A stretch of DNA of 64,000 bases from Candidatus Woesearchaeota archaeon (GTDB lineage: Archaea; Nanobdellota; Nanobdellia; Woesearchaeales; UBA9642), in the NCBI GenBank assembly GCA_003599145.1, contig QZIT01000006.1, positions 310,001 to 374,000 of the forward strand, read 5' to 3'. Both the position numbers and the translations under genes were made by a program. Positions 53,197-60,971 of the stretch are shown piece after piece (the first letter of the stretch is position 1; each line of letters begins with the position of its first letter). Below the pieces are notes generated by a model. That model was not told the DNA's origin. It saw nothing but the letters and a program-made list of their open reading frames with translations, and did not search any database.

Positions 53197-53835
53197 TTAA
53201 AGAACGTCTTCAATAGTGCTTAATTTCATTCTGCCAATCATTCTATCAGTGTAATCTTGCCATTGATTTCTTACCAGGGCAGCGCTTTCATAGTCTTCTG
53301 CTTCAATAAATTCATCTAGTTCAACATTCATTAAATCAAGCTCTTCCTGATGCGCCATTGCTAGAGGATAATCTTGAGGAAATGCCATAGTCAAGTAAAT
53401 TTTCTTTTTCAAAAAGGCAACATGGTCTTCTAAGGTTTCATAAGAAAGTGCCAAATCATAAAATCCCTCTGTTTCAGGGCACAATAACTGCACTCTCTGC
53501 AAATCCTTTTCTGCCCTGAGTGCCATTTTCCAAGCTATACCTATATTTTCCTTAAAATCCTCGCTGGGATAATCATCATCATGCGCTCTTTTCCAATACA
53601 TGTTTGCCAGTGTCTGTGTTTTGAGAAAGTCTTTTTGAAAGTAAGCGTAAGCAAGCGCGGTTTGTTCGTCAGTGATGCTTCCAGGATCACATCTATACAC
53701 GTGTTCTAATCTCTCTCCGTAATTATCTGTAGGAACTTCATACATCCATTCCTTTGCATACTGCATGGTTCTGCCATCGCCTGCAATTGCTCTTTTGGGC
53801 AGTTCTTCCCCTAATCTGTCAAAAATGTTGTCCAT
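53197..53835 (-). CDS. hypothetical protein with UVR-like C-terminal motif
   Basis: A 212-aa helical protein. The C-terminal ELDEFIEAEDYESAALVRNQ continuing WQDYTDRM resembles the UvrB/UvrC interaction (UVR) motif, a helical hairpin that binds partner proteins. The rest reads like TPR-type helices. The start is ATG 53835 because the TATA box (53855-53865) is 26 nt away; the longer ORF overlaps the divergent promoter. It is transcribed divergently from the HELGH peptidase gene. Confidence 0.55.
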   Translation of the reverse strand: MDNIFDRLGEELPKRAIAGDGRTMQYAKEWMYEVPTDNYGERLEHVYRCDPGSITDEQTALAYAYFQKDFLKTQTLANMYWKRAHDDDYPSEDFKENIGIAWKMALRAEKDLQRVQLLCPETEGFYDLALSYETLEDHVAFLKKKIYLTMAFPQDYPLAMAHQEELDLMNVELDEFIEAEDYESAALVRNQWQDYTDRMIGRMKLSTIEDVL

Positions 53836-53889
53836 AGAAACATCTATACTGAAGTTATATATAAACCTTTCTATTTGTAGTAACTTATG

Positions 53890-53916
53890 AGTGGTAAAAA
53901 TAGAAATATTTATAAA
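53890..53916 (+). promoter_or_regulatory. promoter with shared upstream element (copy 1)
   Basis: AGTGGTAAAAA followed by the TATA box tttataaa. The same 27-base arrangement occurs at 62595-62621, with 24 of 27 bases identical. It drives the HELGH peptidase gene. Confidence 0.5.
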
Positions 53917-53947
53917 GAGTGCCTCCTTAAAGAAAGGTGTGGACCCT

Positions 53948-55144
53948 GTGAAGATCTTTGGAGTGGGATTAGCAGCCATAGCTTACCTTGCTATAGATCC
54001 TTTTGGATTCAGGCAGAGGGCAATTGATAACCTTCCAGCATATGTTGAAAAGCAAGCTCCTATAATCATGGAAGCACAGGAAAAAGCGTTAGGCATTAAG
54101 TATTCTGGAAAACCAAATTTTAAGTTCGCATTACCTCAAGACGCTGAAGATAAACCTTTAGATCCTTTTCTTGCTGTGTATAAACCAAGTGATACTACTA
54201 TTTATTTAAGCAATGCTAAAGTCCCCATAACAAGCGAGAATTCTTTTACTAATTTTCACGTCTCTTTTGATATTTTTGCAAATGTCTATTATGCTGATGA
54301 AACAATAGCTCATGAGCTAGGACATTTTTACGTTGACCAGCTGAATAACTCTTTGCAATTCAAGGCTCCAGGTTTTATTGCAGATACCCTTCCTGATTTT
54401 GGGGTGCGGCTTGTTTCAGAAGGCATTGCAGAGTACTTTTCAAGAAAATTAGGTGATTCTACTGATTATTTTAGTGATTCACAATGGCCTATTCTTCCTA
54501 TTCATATCTTCAAGCCATTTCATCTTTATGAAGGAGGTTATCACTTAGTTAAACCAGTTATAGATAACTACGGAAAAGAGGGTATTGAATATCTTATGTT
54601 TCACCTACCTGATACTTTGGATGATATTTATGACTTGCCTGAATATCAGAAACAAACATTGGAAGAGTTGTCTACCGTTGTTTACAGAAAAGAAGTGCCT
54701 CATGGAGATTCCATAGAAGTTCCTATTGGCAAACTAGGCTATTCTTCTGAAAAGGAATTGTTTTCTACCGATTATAATTCCTGTTCTGCATTGCTTGTTG
54801 ATGGAGAAAAAGGAGCAGTTCTTGCACACGTTTTTGCTTCTTCAAGGTATCAGGGAATATTGGATGCAGAGCATGCCGTGAAAACCTCCCTCGATGTTCT
54901 TCAAAAAGAAGGCAATCAGCACGCTGAAGCAATACTTATAGCAGGAAACCAACAACATTTTGACATCATCACAAAAGATTTAGAACGGTACGGCATTCCC
55001 ATCAGAAAAGTAGAGCTTGCAGATAATTACAGAAACGCAGGCGTTATTGGCAGTAAAATATTTTTTGGAGCAAGAGATGTTTCCTATAATCCTCTTACAG
55101 ATTCATTAACCGTTACTGAAAAAACGCGTGTTTTTAAGAACTAA
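53948..55144 (+). CDS. HELGH zinc metallopeptidase with CheD-like C-terminal domain
   Basis: A 398-aa protein. A hydrophobic N-terminus (residues 3-16) is followed by a gluzincin-type site: HELGH at 122-126 and SEGIAEYF at 157-164 supplying the third ligand Glu. The C-terminal region (270-398) resembles CheD deamidase: Cys279 in NSCSALLVDGE, His294 in VLAHVF, then AILIAGNQQHFDIITKDLER and FFGARDVSYNPLTDSL, the order of CheD blocks. The joint function is unknown. The GTG at 53948 is chosen because the TATA box (53906-53915) starts the transcript at about 53937, and AAGGTG provides a ribosome site. Confidence 0.65.
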   Translation: MKIFGVGLAAIAYLAIDPFGFRQRAIDNLPAYVEKQAPIIMEAQEKALGIKYSGKPNFKFALPQDAEDKPLDPFLAVYKPSDTTIYLSNAKVPITSENSFTNFHVSFDIFANVYYADETIAHELGHFYVDQLNNSLQFKAPGFIADTLPDFGVRLVSEGIAEYFSRKLGDSTDYFSDSQWPILPIHIFKPFHLYEGGYHLVKPVIDNYGKEGIEYLMFHLPDTLDDIYDLPEYQKQTLEELSTVVYRKEVPHGDSIEVPIGKLGYSSEKELFSTDYNSCSALLVDGEKGAVLAHVFASSRYQGILDAEHAVKTSLDVLQKEGNQHAEAILIAGNQQHFDIITKDLERYGIPIRKVELADNYRNAGVIGSKIFFGARDVSYNPLTDSLTVTEKTRVFKN

Positions 55145-55716
55145 TTTCCTTCTCTGTATAATAAATCTTCATCTATTCTTTTCCAGGCATGAATCTCTTC
55201 TGGTTTGAACCAGATTTTTATTTCTGTTTGTGCTTCTTCAACGCTTCCCGATGCATGAATTAAATTCTGCACAGGCCTTTTCTGCATATCTCCCAGCATG
55301 GGAGTGTCAAAGGTAAAATCTCCTCGGATAGTTCCAGGAGCAGCGTCTGCAGGGCTTGTTGGGCCTACAATTTTTCTTACATTTCTGACTGCATTATGGC
55401 CTTCAAGAATCAATGCAACAATAGGGCTTGCAGTAATATAATCCAAAAGCCATTCTCTGACTTGTTTTCCTTGTGTTAAAGGATCAACGGTTAATTTTTT
55501 CCCCTGGTTTTCATAGCTTTTGATGCTTTTTTCCCCAACAGATTTTAGCCATGCTTCATCATCAGTATAGTGCTTTCCTGCTAACTCTCTGCTGGCATAG
55601 ACCATTTTAATGCCGATAATTTTCAAGCCGCATTTCTCAAATCTGAGGATGATTTCACCTATCAATCCTCTCTGCACTCCATCCGGCTTGATAAGAACAA
55701 GTGTTTTTTCAATCAT
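55141..55716 (-). CDS. ndk: nucleoside diphosphate kinase
   Basis: Transfers gamma-phosphate between NTPs and NDPs. Blocks: TLVLIKPDGVQRGLIGEII, the catalytic His in NLIHASGSVEEAQ and the GPTSPADAAPGTIRGDF loop. At 191 aa it is longer than the usual 150, mainly from an insertion after the first third (AWLKSVGEKSIKSYENQGKK). It overlaps the L24e gene by 4 bases. The L7Ae-S28e-L24e-NDK order is a conserved archaeal operon. Confidence 0.96.
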   Translation of the reverse strand: MIEKTLVLIKPDGVQRGLIGEIILRFEKCGLKIIGIKMVYASRELAGKHYTDDEAWLKSVGEKSIKSYENQGKKLTVDPLTQGKQVREWLLDYITASPIVALILEGHNAVRNVRKIVGPTSPADAAPGTIRGDFTFDTPMLGDMQKRPVQNLIHASGSVEEAQTEIKIWFKPEEIHAWKRIDEDLLYREGN

Positions 55717-56087
55717 TTTTTTGGTGTCTTATTATTTTTTTCAGCAGATTTTTCAGTTTTCTTTTTTTCTGTCTTCTCTGCAGTTTTTTTACTGTCGTTT
55801 TTTTGAGTTTTTATTGCTTCAGTTTTCTTTTCTGTTTTCTCATCTGCGTCATGCTTTAATTTTTTAGCGTCTCTTTTTTCTTTTGCGTCGTGCTTTGCCG
55901 CTTCTGCCTCTTTCTTGGCTTTTTTATAGTCAACTGTCCACGTTGTTTCTCTTGGTTTTCGCTGTAATTTTAATAAGTTCTTTTCGCATTTTCTTGAGCA
56001 AAAATGAAAAATCGTAGCATCGGTTTTCACATACATGAGCCCCGTGCCCTTCTCTATCAGCATACCGCAAAATGTGCATCGTGCCAT
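55713..56087 (-). CDS. rpl24e: 50S ribosomal protein L24e with Lys/Glu-rich tail
   Basis: The core (1-57) is eL24: ARCTFCGMLIEKGTGLMYVK and FHFCSRKCEKN form the zinc site, then RKPRETTWT. About 65 extra residues follow, with runs of Lys, Glu, Asp and Ala (KTEKK, KKTAEK), predicted disordered or helical. Such tails are uncommon in archaeal L24e. It overlaps S28e by one base and NDK by four. Confidence 0.95.
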   Translation of the reverse strand: MARCTFCGMLIEKGTGLMYVKTDATIFHFCSRKCEKNLLKLQRKPRETTWTVDYKKAKKEAEAAKHDAKEKRDAKKLKHDADEKTEKKTEAIKTQKNDSKKTAEKTEKKKTEKSAEKNNKTPKK

Positions 56088-56401
56088 TAGTTTCCACCTC
56101 TGCCGGTTTTGTTTAATGGGCGAGCTTCAATTTCGGTTTCTCTAAGCATTAAGATATCTCCTTTCTGTACAGGCCCCATGACATTTCTTCGCAGAATTTT
56201 ATTTTTGTCTCTGCCATCCAAAACTTTGCATCGTACTTGAGTTGCTTCTCCTCTCATGCCTGTTCTTCCTATAACTTCTTCTACACTAGCAGGATAGGCT
56301 TTCGTAAAGACAATGCCGCCTTTTTGCTCAGCAGGAGCTTTTTGTTCTGTTCTCTCTGGTTTTTGTTTTTCTGCTTGTGCAGGTTTCTTTTCTTCTGCCA
56401 T
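56087..56401 (-). CDS. rps28e: 30S ribosomal protein S28e with N-terminal extension
   Basis: The C-terminal 70 residues are eS28: AYPASVEEVIGRTGMRGEAT, QVRCKVLDGRDKNKILRRNV and GDILMLRETEIEARPL. The first 30 residues are an extra Lys/Glu/Gln/Pro-rich segment (EEKKPAQAEKQKPERTEQK). It starts one base after the L7Ae stop. Confidence 0.95.
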   Translation of the reverse strand: MAEEKKPAQAEKQKPERTEQKAPAEQKGGIVFTKAYPASVEEVIGRTGMRGEATQVRCKVLDGRDKNKILRRNVMGPVQKGDILMLRETEIEARPLNKTGRGGN

Positions 56402-56402
56402 T

Positions 56403-56705
56403 TCACTTCATCTCTTCGATCAATGCTTTGGCTTCTCCTTCAACTAATACAGCAATTGCCGCAGTTCCTCTGCCTAATCCGGCAGCTGCTCCAAGTTCTT
56501 CTTTTGAAGGAACTTCCATGCAAGGGATTCCTTTTTCTTTTGCCATTAAGGGAATATGCATCGTGATTTCCTTAGGAGTAACGTCGGCTGCATAAGCAAC
56601 AAACTTTGCTTTTCCTCTTTCCAATGCCTTTGTAGTTTCATTGGCTCCTTTTTTGATTTTGCCTGTTTTTTTGGCAAGTTCGACAATTTCGTATACTTTT
56701 TCCAT
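56403..56705 (-). CDS. rpl7ae: ribosomal protein L7Ae (K-turn binding)
   Basis: L7Ae binds K-turns in rRNA, box C/D and H/ACA guide RNAs and RNase P RNA. Signatures: GKIKKGANETTKALERGKAK, FVAYAADVTPKEITMHIPLM, IPCMEVPSKEELGAAAG. The preferred start is ATG 56705, with a Shine-Dalgarno (GGAGGATAAA) in front; a longer N-terminus from 56747 would not match the family. This leaves a leader of about 50 nt that holds a K-turn-like sequence. Confidence 0.95.
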   Translation of the reverse strand: MEKVYEIVELAKKTGKIKKGANETTKALERGKAKFVAYAADVTPKEITMHIPLMAKEKGIPCMEVPSKEELGAAAGLGRGTAAIAVLVEGEAKALIEEMK

Positions 56706-56756
56706 TTTATCCTCCAGAAGCATCACTTCATTCAGCTTTCGCTTCATCAATCAGTA
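56706..56756 (-). promoter_or_regulatory. L7Ae leader with K-turn-like motif
   Basis: The transcript should begin near 56756 (TATA box at 56778-56786). The leader contains TTGATGA, then a hairpin AGC-GAAA-GCT whose end forms CTGA. This gives tandem GA/GA pairs under a GNRA-capped stem, as in box C/D K-turns. L7Ae binding to its own leader is known from other archaea, so autoregulation is plausible. Confidence 0.45.
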
Positions 56757-56862
56757 AACTAAAGAAAAAAGAGGGTGTTTATAAATGTTGTGCTATGGTT
56801 CATTTGCTTGACAATAAATTGAAATAAAAAACTATATAAAACCCCTGCCTTTAACTTTTTTT

Positions 56863-57897
56863 ATGAATCTTCCTATGCAGATTATTATTCCTGTAGCTAT
56901 TGTGGTGGGAGCGTATCTTGTTTCTTTTGTTGCGACATTCCTGCTAGATAAAATACGGCACTTTACTTCAAAAACTAAAACTACGCTTGACGATGAAATT
57001 ATTCATGCATTGCATAGGCCTGCAAGATTTATATTTATTCTTATAGGCTTATATATTGCTCTGGATTATGCAATGCCAGAACTTACTTTTTTAGGGCTGC
57101 ATTATTCTAAATATATCGTTATACTAGCAATAATACTTTCAGCGTATCTTGTTGTGCGCATTGTTGGGGCAATTTTCACTTGGTATGGCCATGAAATAGG
57201 GCCTGAGAATAAAAATATTGATAAAACGCTTTTCAGGTTTCTTAGGCGTTTTAGTGCAGTCCTTATTTATGTTATTGCGTTGATTATCGTTCTTGATAGG
57301 TTAGGTATTGAAATAGGTCCCTTGCTTGCAGGTCTTGGAATAGCAGGTTTGGCCGTTGCTCTGGCCTTGCAGGATACTTTGGCGAATGTATTTGCGGGTT
57401 TTTACGTTGCTGCAGATAAGCCTTATGAAATAGGCGATTTCATAGAGATAGATACAGATACGAACGGTTATGTTGAAGATATCGGCTGGAGAAGCACCAT
57501 TATCAGGACTTTGCCAAATAATAGAATTATTGTTCCAAATTCAAAAATGACGCAGAGTGTTATCAGGAATTTTCATAAAGGCGCACAGGAAATGTCTGTT
57601 CTTGTTCAGGTTGGTGTTGCTTATGGAAGTGATTTGGACAAAGTAGAAAAAGTTACTGTTGAAGTTGGAAAACAAATTCAGGAAACGATTGAAGGAGCTG
57701 TTAAAACACATGTTCCCTTCATCAGATACCATACCTTCGCTGACTCGAGCATAAATTTTTCTGTTATTTTAAGAACTACTGAGTATACAGGCCAGTACTT
57801 GCTCAAACACGAATTTATCAAGGCATTGAAAAAGCGCTACGATAAAGAACGTATAGAAATTCCTTATCCTCACAGAGTCATACAAAACAAGAATTAA
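56863..57897 (+). CDS. mscS: MscS-type mechanosensitive channel
   Basis: A 344-aa small-conductance mechanosensitive channel. Four membrane helices lead to the pore helix GPLLAGLGIAGLAVALALQD with the Gly/Ala pattern, then TLANVFAGFYV, the beta-domain KPYEIGDFIEI, and RTLPNNRIIVPNSKM. It releases solutes on hypo-osmotic shock. The TATA box ctatataaaa (about 56831-56840) fits the start. It abuts the convergent alarmone hydrolase gene. Confidence 0.95.
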   Translation: MNLPMQIIIPVAIVVGAYLVSFVATFLLDKIRHFTSKTKTTLDDEIIHALHRPARFIFILIGLYIALDYAMPELTFLGLHYSKYIVILAIILSAYLVVRIVGAIFTWYGHEIGPENKNIDKTLFRFLRRFSAVLIYVIALIIVLDRLGIEIGPLLAGLGIAGLAVALALQDTLANVFAGFYVAADKPYEIGDFIEIDTDTNGYVEDIGWRSTIIRTLPNNRIIVPNSKMTQSVIRNFHKGAQEMSVLVQVGVAYGSDLDKVEKVTVEVGKQIQETIEGAVKTHVPFIRYHTFADSSINFSVILRTTEYTGQYLLKHEFIKALKKRYDKERIEIPYPHRVIQNKN

Positions 57898-58449
57898 TTA
57901 TGCATGCATATTTGCGTATCGCTCAATATCTCTTGCAAAATCTTTTAATTTGAATTTTTGTGCAATAGGAAGATAAAAAACAAGGCATGCCCTGCTGTAC
58001 GTCGATGCTTTCGGTTTTCCCAATACTTCAATGTCTGATAAATTATCGACGACGTCTGCAAGCTTAATCAAAAAAACTCTTTTGTCTTTTTCACCATAGG
58101 CAAGAATTTTTTTGTGGGTTAAGGTGACGTTGATAGAGTTTTCTTCTGCTGCTTCAATTTTGGTAAGTGCATCAACGAGCATCACGACGTCGTCATTAAA
58201 ATTCTTTTTAATGTCTGCAAGCGTAATAGTGGTATCTTCAACCGTATCGTGCAATAAGGCTGCAACAATAGTGTCCGTATCGACATCGAGTTCTAGCAAT
58301 CTGTTGGCGACGCTTACAGGATGCTTGAAATACTCATCGCCTGTTACTCTCTTCTGTCCAGTATGGGCTTTCTTTGCAAAGTCATATGCTTTTTTGACGA
58401 GAGCAAAATCAAGCTCACTCTTTTTTATTTTCTCCAAAAAAGGCTCCAT
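57898..58449 (-). CDS. HD-domain small alarmone hydrolase (SpoT/MESH1-like)
   Basis: A 183-aa stand-alone HD hydrolase. The metal site reads His43 in KHPVSVANRLLE, His67-Asp68 in ALLHDTVEDT, and Asp132 in LIKLADVVDN; YDFAKKAHTGQKRVTGDEYF matches the SpoT N-terminus. There is no synthetase domain. Family members remove the 3' pyrophosphate of (p)ppGpp or act on NADPH. The archaeal substrate is uncertain. The TATA box near 58471-58479 fits the start. Confidence 0.85.
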   Translation of the reverse strand: MEPFLEKIKKSELDFALVKKAYDFAKKAHTGQKRVTGDEYFKHPVSVANRLLELDVDTDTIVAALLHDTVEDTTITLADIKKNFNDDVVMLVDALTKIEAAEENSINVTLTHKKILAYGEKDKRVFLIKLADVVDNLSDIEVLGKPKASTYSRACLVFYLPIAQKFKLKDFARDIERYANMHA

Positions 58450-58471
58450 ATTGCATGGAGAAGCGGTTGCA

Positions 58472-59299
58472 TTAAAAAGATTGTGGTTTTATATGTGCGA
58501 GAAGATTGGGCAGTAATAGGAGCAATAAATTGATGAGCAGTATTGGTGAGATAATAGAAAATGATTGGTTAATGATGAACATAGCTCCCAGTCCTATGGC
58601 AAGAATAAAGAACACGCTGATGGTAATCTGGTCATCTGCATATTTCCTAAAAAAAAGATCGATATGTTCTTTTGTCTCTCGAGTGCCGCTGTTTTTGTTA
58701 GGGAGAATGGAAATAAGCGGTATCGTTTGCATGGAAACATAGAAGGTAAAAATTCCAAAGATAAACAGAGTGATGATTTGCATTGCTGGATGCTGGTTGC
58801 CTTCTGCAACATGAAAAACCTTGCTGAAAAATTGTGTCAGAAGAATGATGACTAACGCAAAAAGGTTCCAGATGTAGAGAAAGATTTTTGCTCTTTTCGA
58901 AATTACCCTTTTAGAAAATGTGCTGTTAAGTATTAAGAGTGTAGGCATCGCTGCTAAAATCATCAGCAAAACTCTTGCAGTATTTGAAGAGACTATGGCA
59001 AAAATAAAATACCAAAAGATGAGTGTGTTGACAAGCAGCTGTGTTTCATCAATGCGGGGAAGGAGCACTTTTTTATAGTAGCCGTAAAATGCGAACATGA
59101 AAAGGAGGATGCACATCAGTATGGTAAATGGTACTATAGGCTTTCCCGTAATGGCGTGGTAAATTAAAAGGATGATGAAATATACAGGAAGCAACCCTAA
59201 GGCGATGAGAAAGTTTTTTTTGTTTTCATGCCTTATGCTCAGATAAGCCTGGAGAACAACTCCTAGAAGAAAGGCAATAACAAGGAGATATTCATTCAT
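58472..59299 (-). CDS. multi-pass membrane protein, 275 aa
   Basis: Eight or so hydrophobic helices along the whole length, with basic loops (KRVISKRAK, KNSGTRETKEH). No conserved catalytic motif is seen and I do not recognise the family. TATA-like ctatttaaa at about 59319-59327 fits the start. Confidence 0.6.
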   Translation of the reverse strand: MNEYLLVIAFLLGVVLQAYLSIRHENKKNFLIALGLLPVYFIILLIYHAITGKPIVPFTILMCILLFMFAFYGYYKKVLLPRIDETQLLVNTLIFWYFIFAIVSSNTARVLLMILAAMPTLLILNSTFSKRVISKRAKIFLYIWNLFALVIILLTQFFSKVFHVAEGNQHPAMQIITLFIFGIFTFYVSMQTIPLISILPNKNSGTRETKEHIDLFFRKYADDQITISVFFILAIGLGAMFIINQSFSIISPILLINLLLLLLPNLLAHIKPQSF

Positions 59300-59370
59300 G
59301 CTGCAGTTAGTCTTCTTCTATTTAAATTTGTTTTGAAAATCTTTTTAAACATTTCATTATTCTTAAAACT

Positions 59371-60345
59371 ATGATAACCTTGGGAATAGAAAGTACTGCC
59401 CATACGCTGGGAGTTGCTGTAGTTAAAGATAAACATATTTTGTCGAATGAAAAGTCTTCCTACACAACAGCATCAGGAGGCATGATTCCCGTAAAATTAG
59501 TTGAGCATCACCTTGAGCAGTTTAGCAATGTTTTAGATAGAGCATTGGCAAAAGCAAACATTGCTATCGACGATGTTGACGTTATTGCGTTCTCTCAAGC
59601 ACCAGGCATAGGTCATGCATTGCGCATAGGAGCAACACTGGCAAAATCCATAAGTCTCGTCTATAAAAAACCGTTAATGGGAGTCAATCATTGCATTGCC
59701 CATCTTGAAATTGGAAGGCATTTTGCAAAAGCAAAAGACCCTGTGTTATTGTATGCAAGCGGAGCAAACACGCAAATCATTGCCTATGATGCAGGAAAAT
59801 ACAGAGTTTTTGGGGAAACATTAGACATAGGCATAGGAAATTTTCTTGATAGTTTTGGAAGATACTTGGAATTGGGATTTCCCGCAGGCCCAAAAATAGA
59901 AGAGCTTGCAAAAAAAAGCAAAAAATACATTGAACTTCCCTACGCGGTAAAGGGCATGGACGTTAGCTTTACAGGAATATTGACTAATCTCTCTCAAAAA
60001 ATAGCTCATCACAAAAAAGAAGATTTGTGTTTTTCTGCTCAGGAAACGGTTTTTGCCATGCTCATTGAAGTAACCGAGAGAGCCATGGCTCACTGCAATA
60101 AGAATGAATTAGTTTTAGGAGGAGGAGTTGCCTGCAACAAACGGTTGCAGGAGATGGCATCGTTGATGTGCAAAGAACGAAATGCAGTTTGTTTCACTCC
60201 TGAAAATCAATTTTTAGTTGATAACGCTGCCATGATTGCACTCACAGGAGAAATCATGCATCGTGCAGGAAATAAAACAACGTTGAAGGATGCAGGCATT
60301 AAGCCGTATGAAAGAACAGATGATGTTAAGGTGAACTGGAGATGA
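59371..60345 (+). CDS. kae1: Kae1, tRNA threonylcarbamoyladenosine synthase subunit
   Basis: The catalytic ASKHA-fold subunit of the KEOPS complex, making t6A37 in ANN-decoding tRNAs. It starts ITLGIESTAHTLGVAVV; the metal ligands are in GVNHCIAHLEIGRH (H-x3-H); further blocks are YASGANTQIIAY, DIGIGNFLDSFGR and VLGGGVACNKRL. It is not fused to Bud32. The TATA box tttttaaac (about 59342-59350) fits. The stop overlaps the next gene by 4 bases. Confidence 0.97.
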   Translation: MITLGIESTAHTLGVAVVKDKHILSNEKSSYTTASGGMIPVKLVEHHLEQFSNVLDRALAKANIAIDDVDVIAFSQAPGIGHALRIGATLAKSISLVYKKPLMGVNHCIAHLEIGRHFAKAKDPVLLYASGANTQIIAYDAGKYRVFGETLDIGIGNFLDSFGRYLELGFPAGPKIEELAKKSKKYIELPYAVKGMDVSFTGILTNLSQKIAHHKKEDLCFSAQETVFAMLIEVTERAMAHCNKNELVLGGGVACNKRLQEMASLMCKERNAVCFTPENQFLVDNAAMIALTGEIMHRAGNKTTLKDAGIKPYERTDDVKVNWR

Positions 60346-60971
60346 ATCATCCACATTTTGGATTGATTGCTCCTGTAAAAATAACAGGACATTCAGGCAA
60401 TACGGTTTATGGATGGTCTGGGTATGTCGAAGGTTGTGGTTTTGACAGACAATATTGTGCAGTGCGCTATTTTGGCATACGGCCTGACAGATTGTTAGTA
60501 AGATTAAACACGCCTTCAAAAAGCAGCAATTTAGATGGAGATATTATCACGGCAAATTTTGTTTCATCTGAATTCCCATCAACCTTGCCTTTGCGTTCAA
60601 GTGAGACACTGCTCTATGGTGTTTTTACAGAGGAGATGAAAAAAGCAACAGGTGCTCAAAACATTCCTCGTTTGAAACATATACGGCATTTTTATGATGC
60701 TGGTTTTGTGTGCTTGCTTATGTATCTTACTTCTGAAAACGGATATCCCACAGCATACTCGCTTATGTCTAACGGTTCTATTTCACGAGAAGAAAAATCT
60801 CTTGGAGGCTCTATGAGAAGATATGCGCGAAGAGTTGAAGGAGAAGCTTTAAGGATTGCACTCGTCGATGAAAGTTTGTTCATTGACGATGTTATTGATA
60901 CTTTAGCAGAATCAAATCTCAGACTATTGCGCATGGAACCCGTAAAGCCGTTAACTAAAGTTCCTTCCTGA
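60342..60971 (+). CDS. hypothetical protein co-transcribed with kae1
   Basis: A 209-aa soluble protein of unknown family. A glycine-rich beta start (GHSGNTVYGWSGYVEGCGFD) is followed by an alpha/beta middle and a helical C-terminus (RRYARRVEGEALRIALVDE). It overlaps kae1 (ATGA) and is translated from within it; a link to t6A or KEOPS is possible but rests on position alone. Its end overlaps the convergent DHH gene by 17 bases. Confidence 0.55.
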   Translation: MNHPHFGLIAPVKITGHSGNTVYGWSGYVEGCGFDRQYCAVRYFGIRPDRLLVRLNTPSKSSNLDGDIITANFVSSEFPSTLPLRSSETLLYGVFTEEMKKATGAQNIPRLKHIRHFYDAGFVCLLMYLTSENGYPTAYSLMSNGSISREEKSLGGSMRRYARRVEGEALRIALVDESLFIDDVIDTLAESNLRLLRMEPVKPLTKVPS

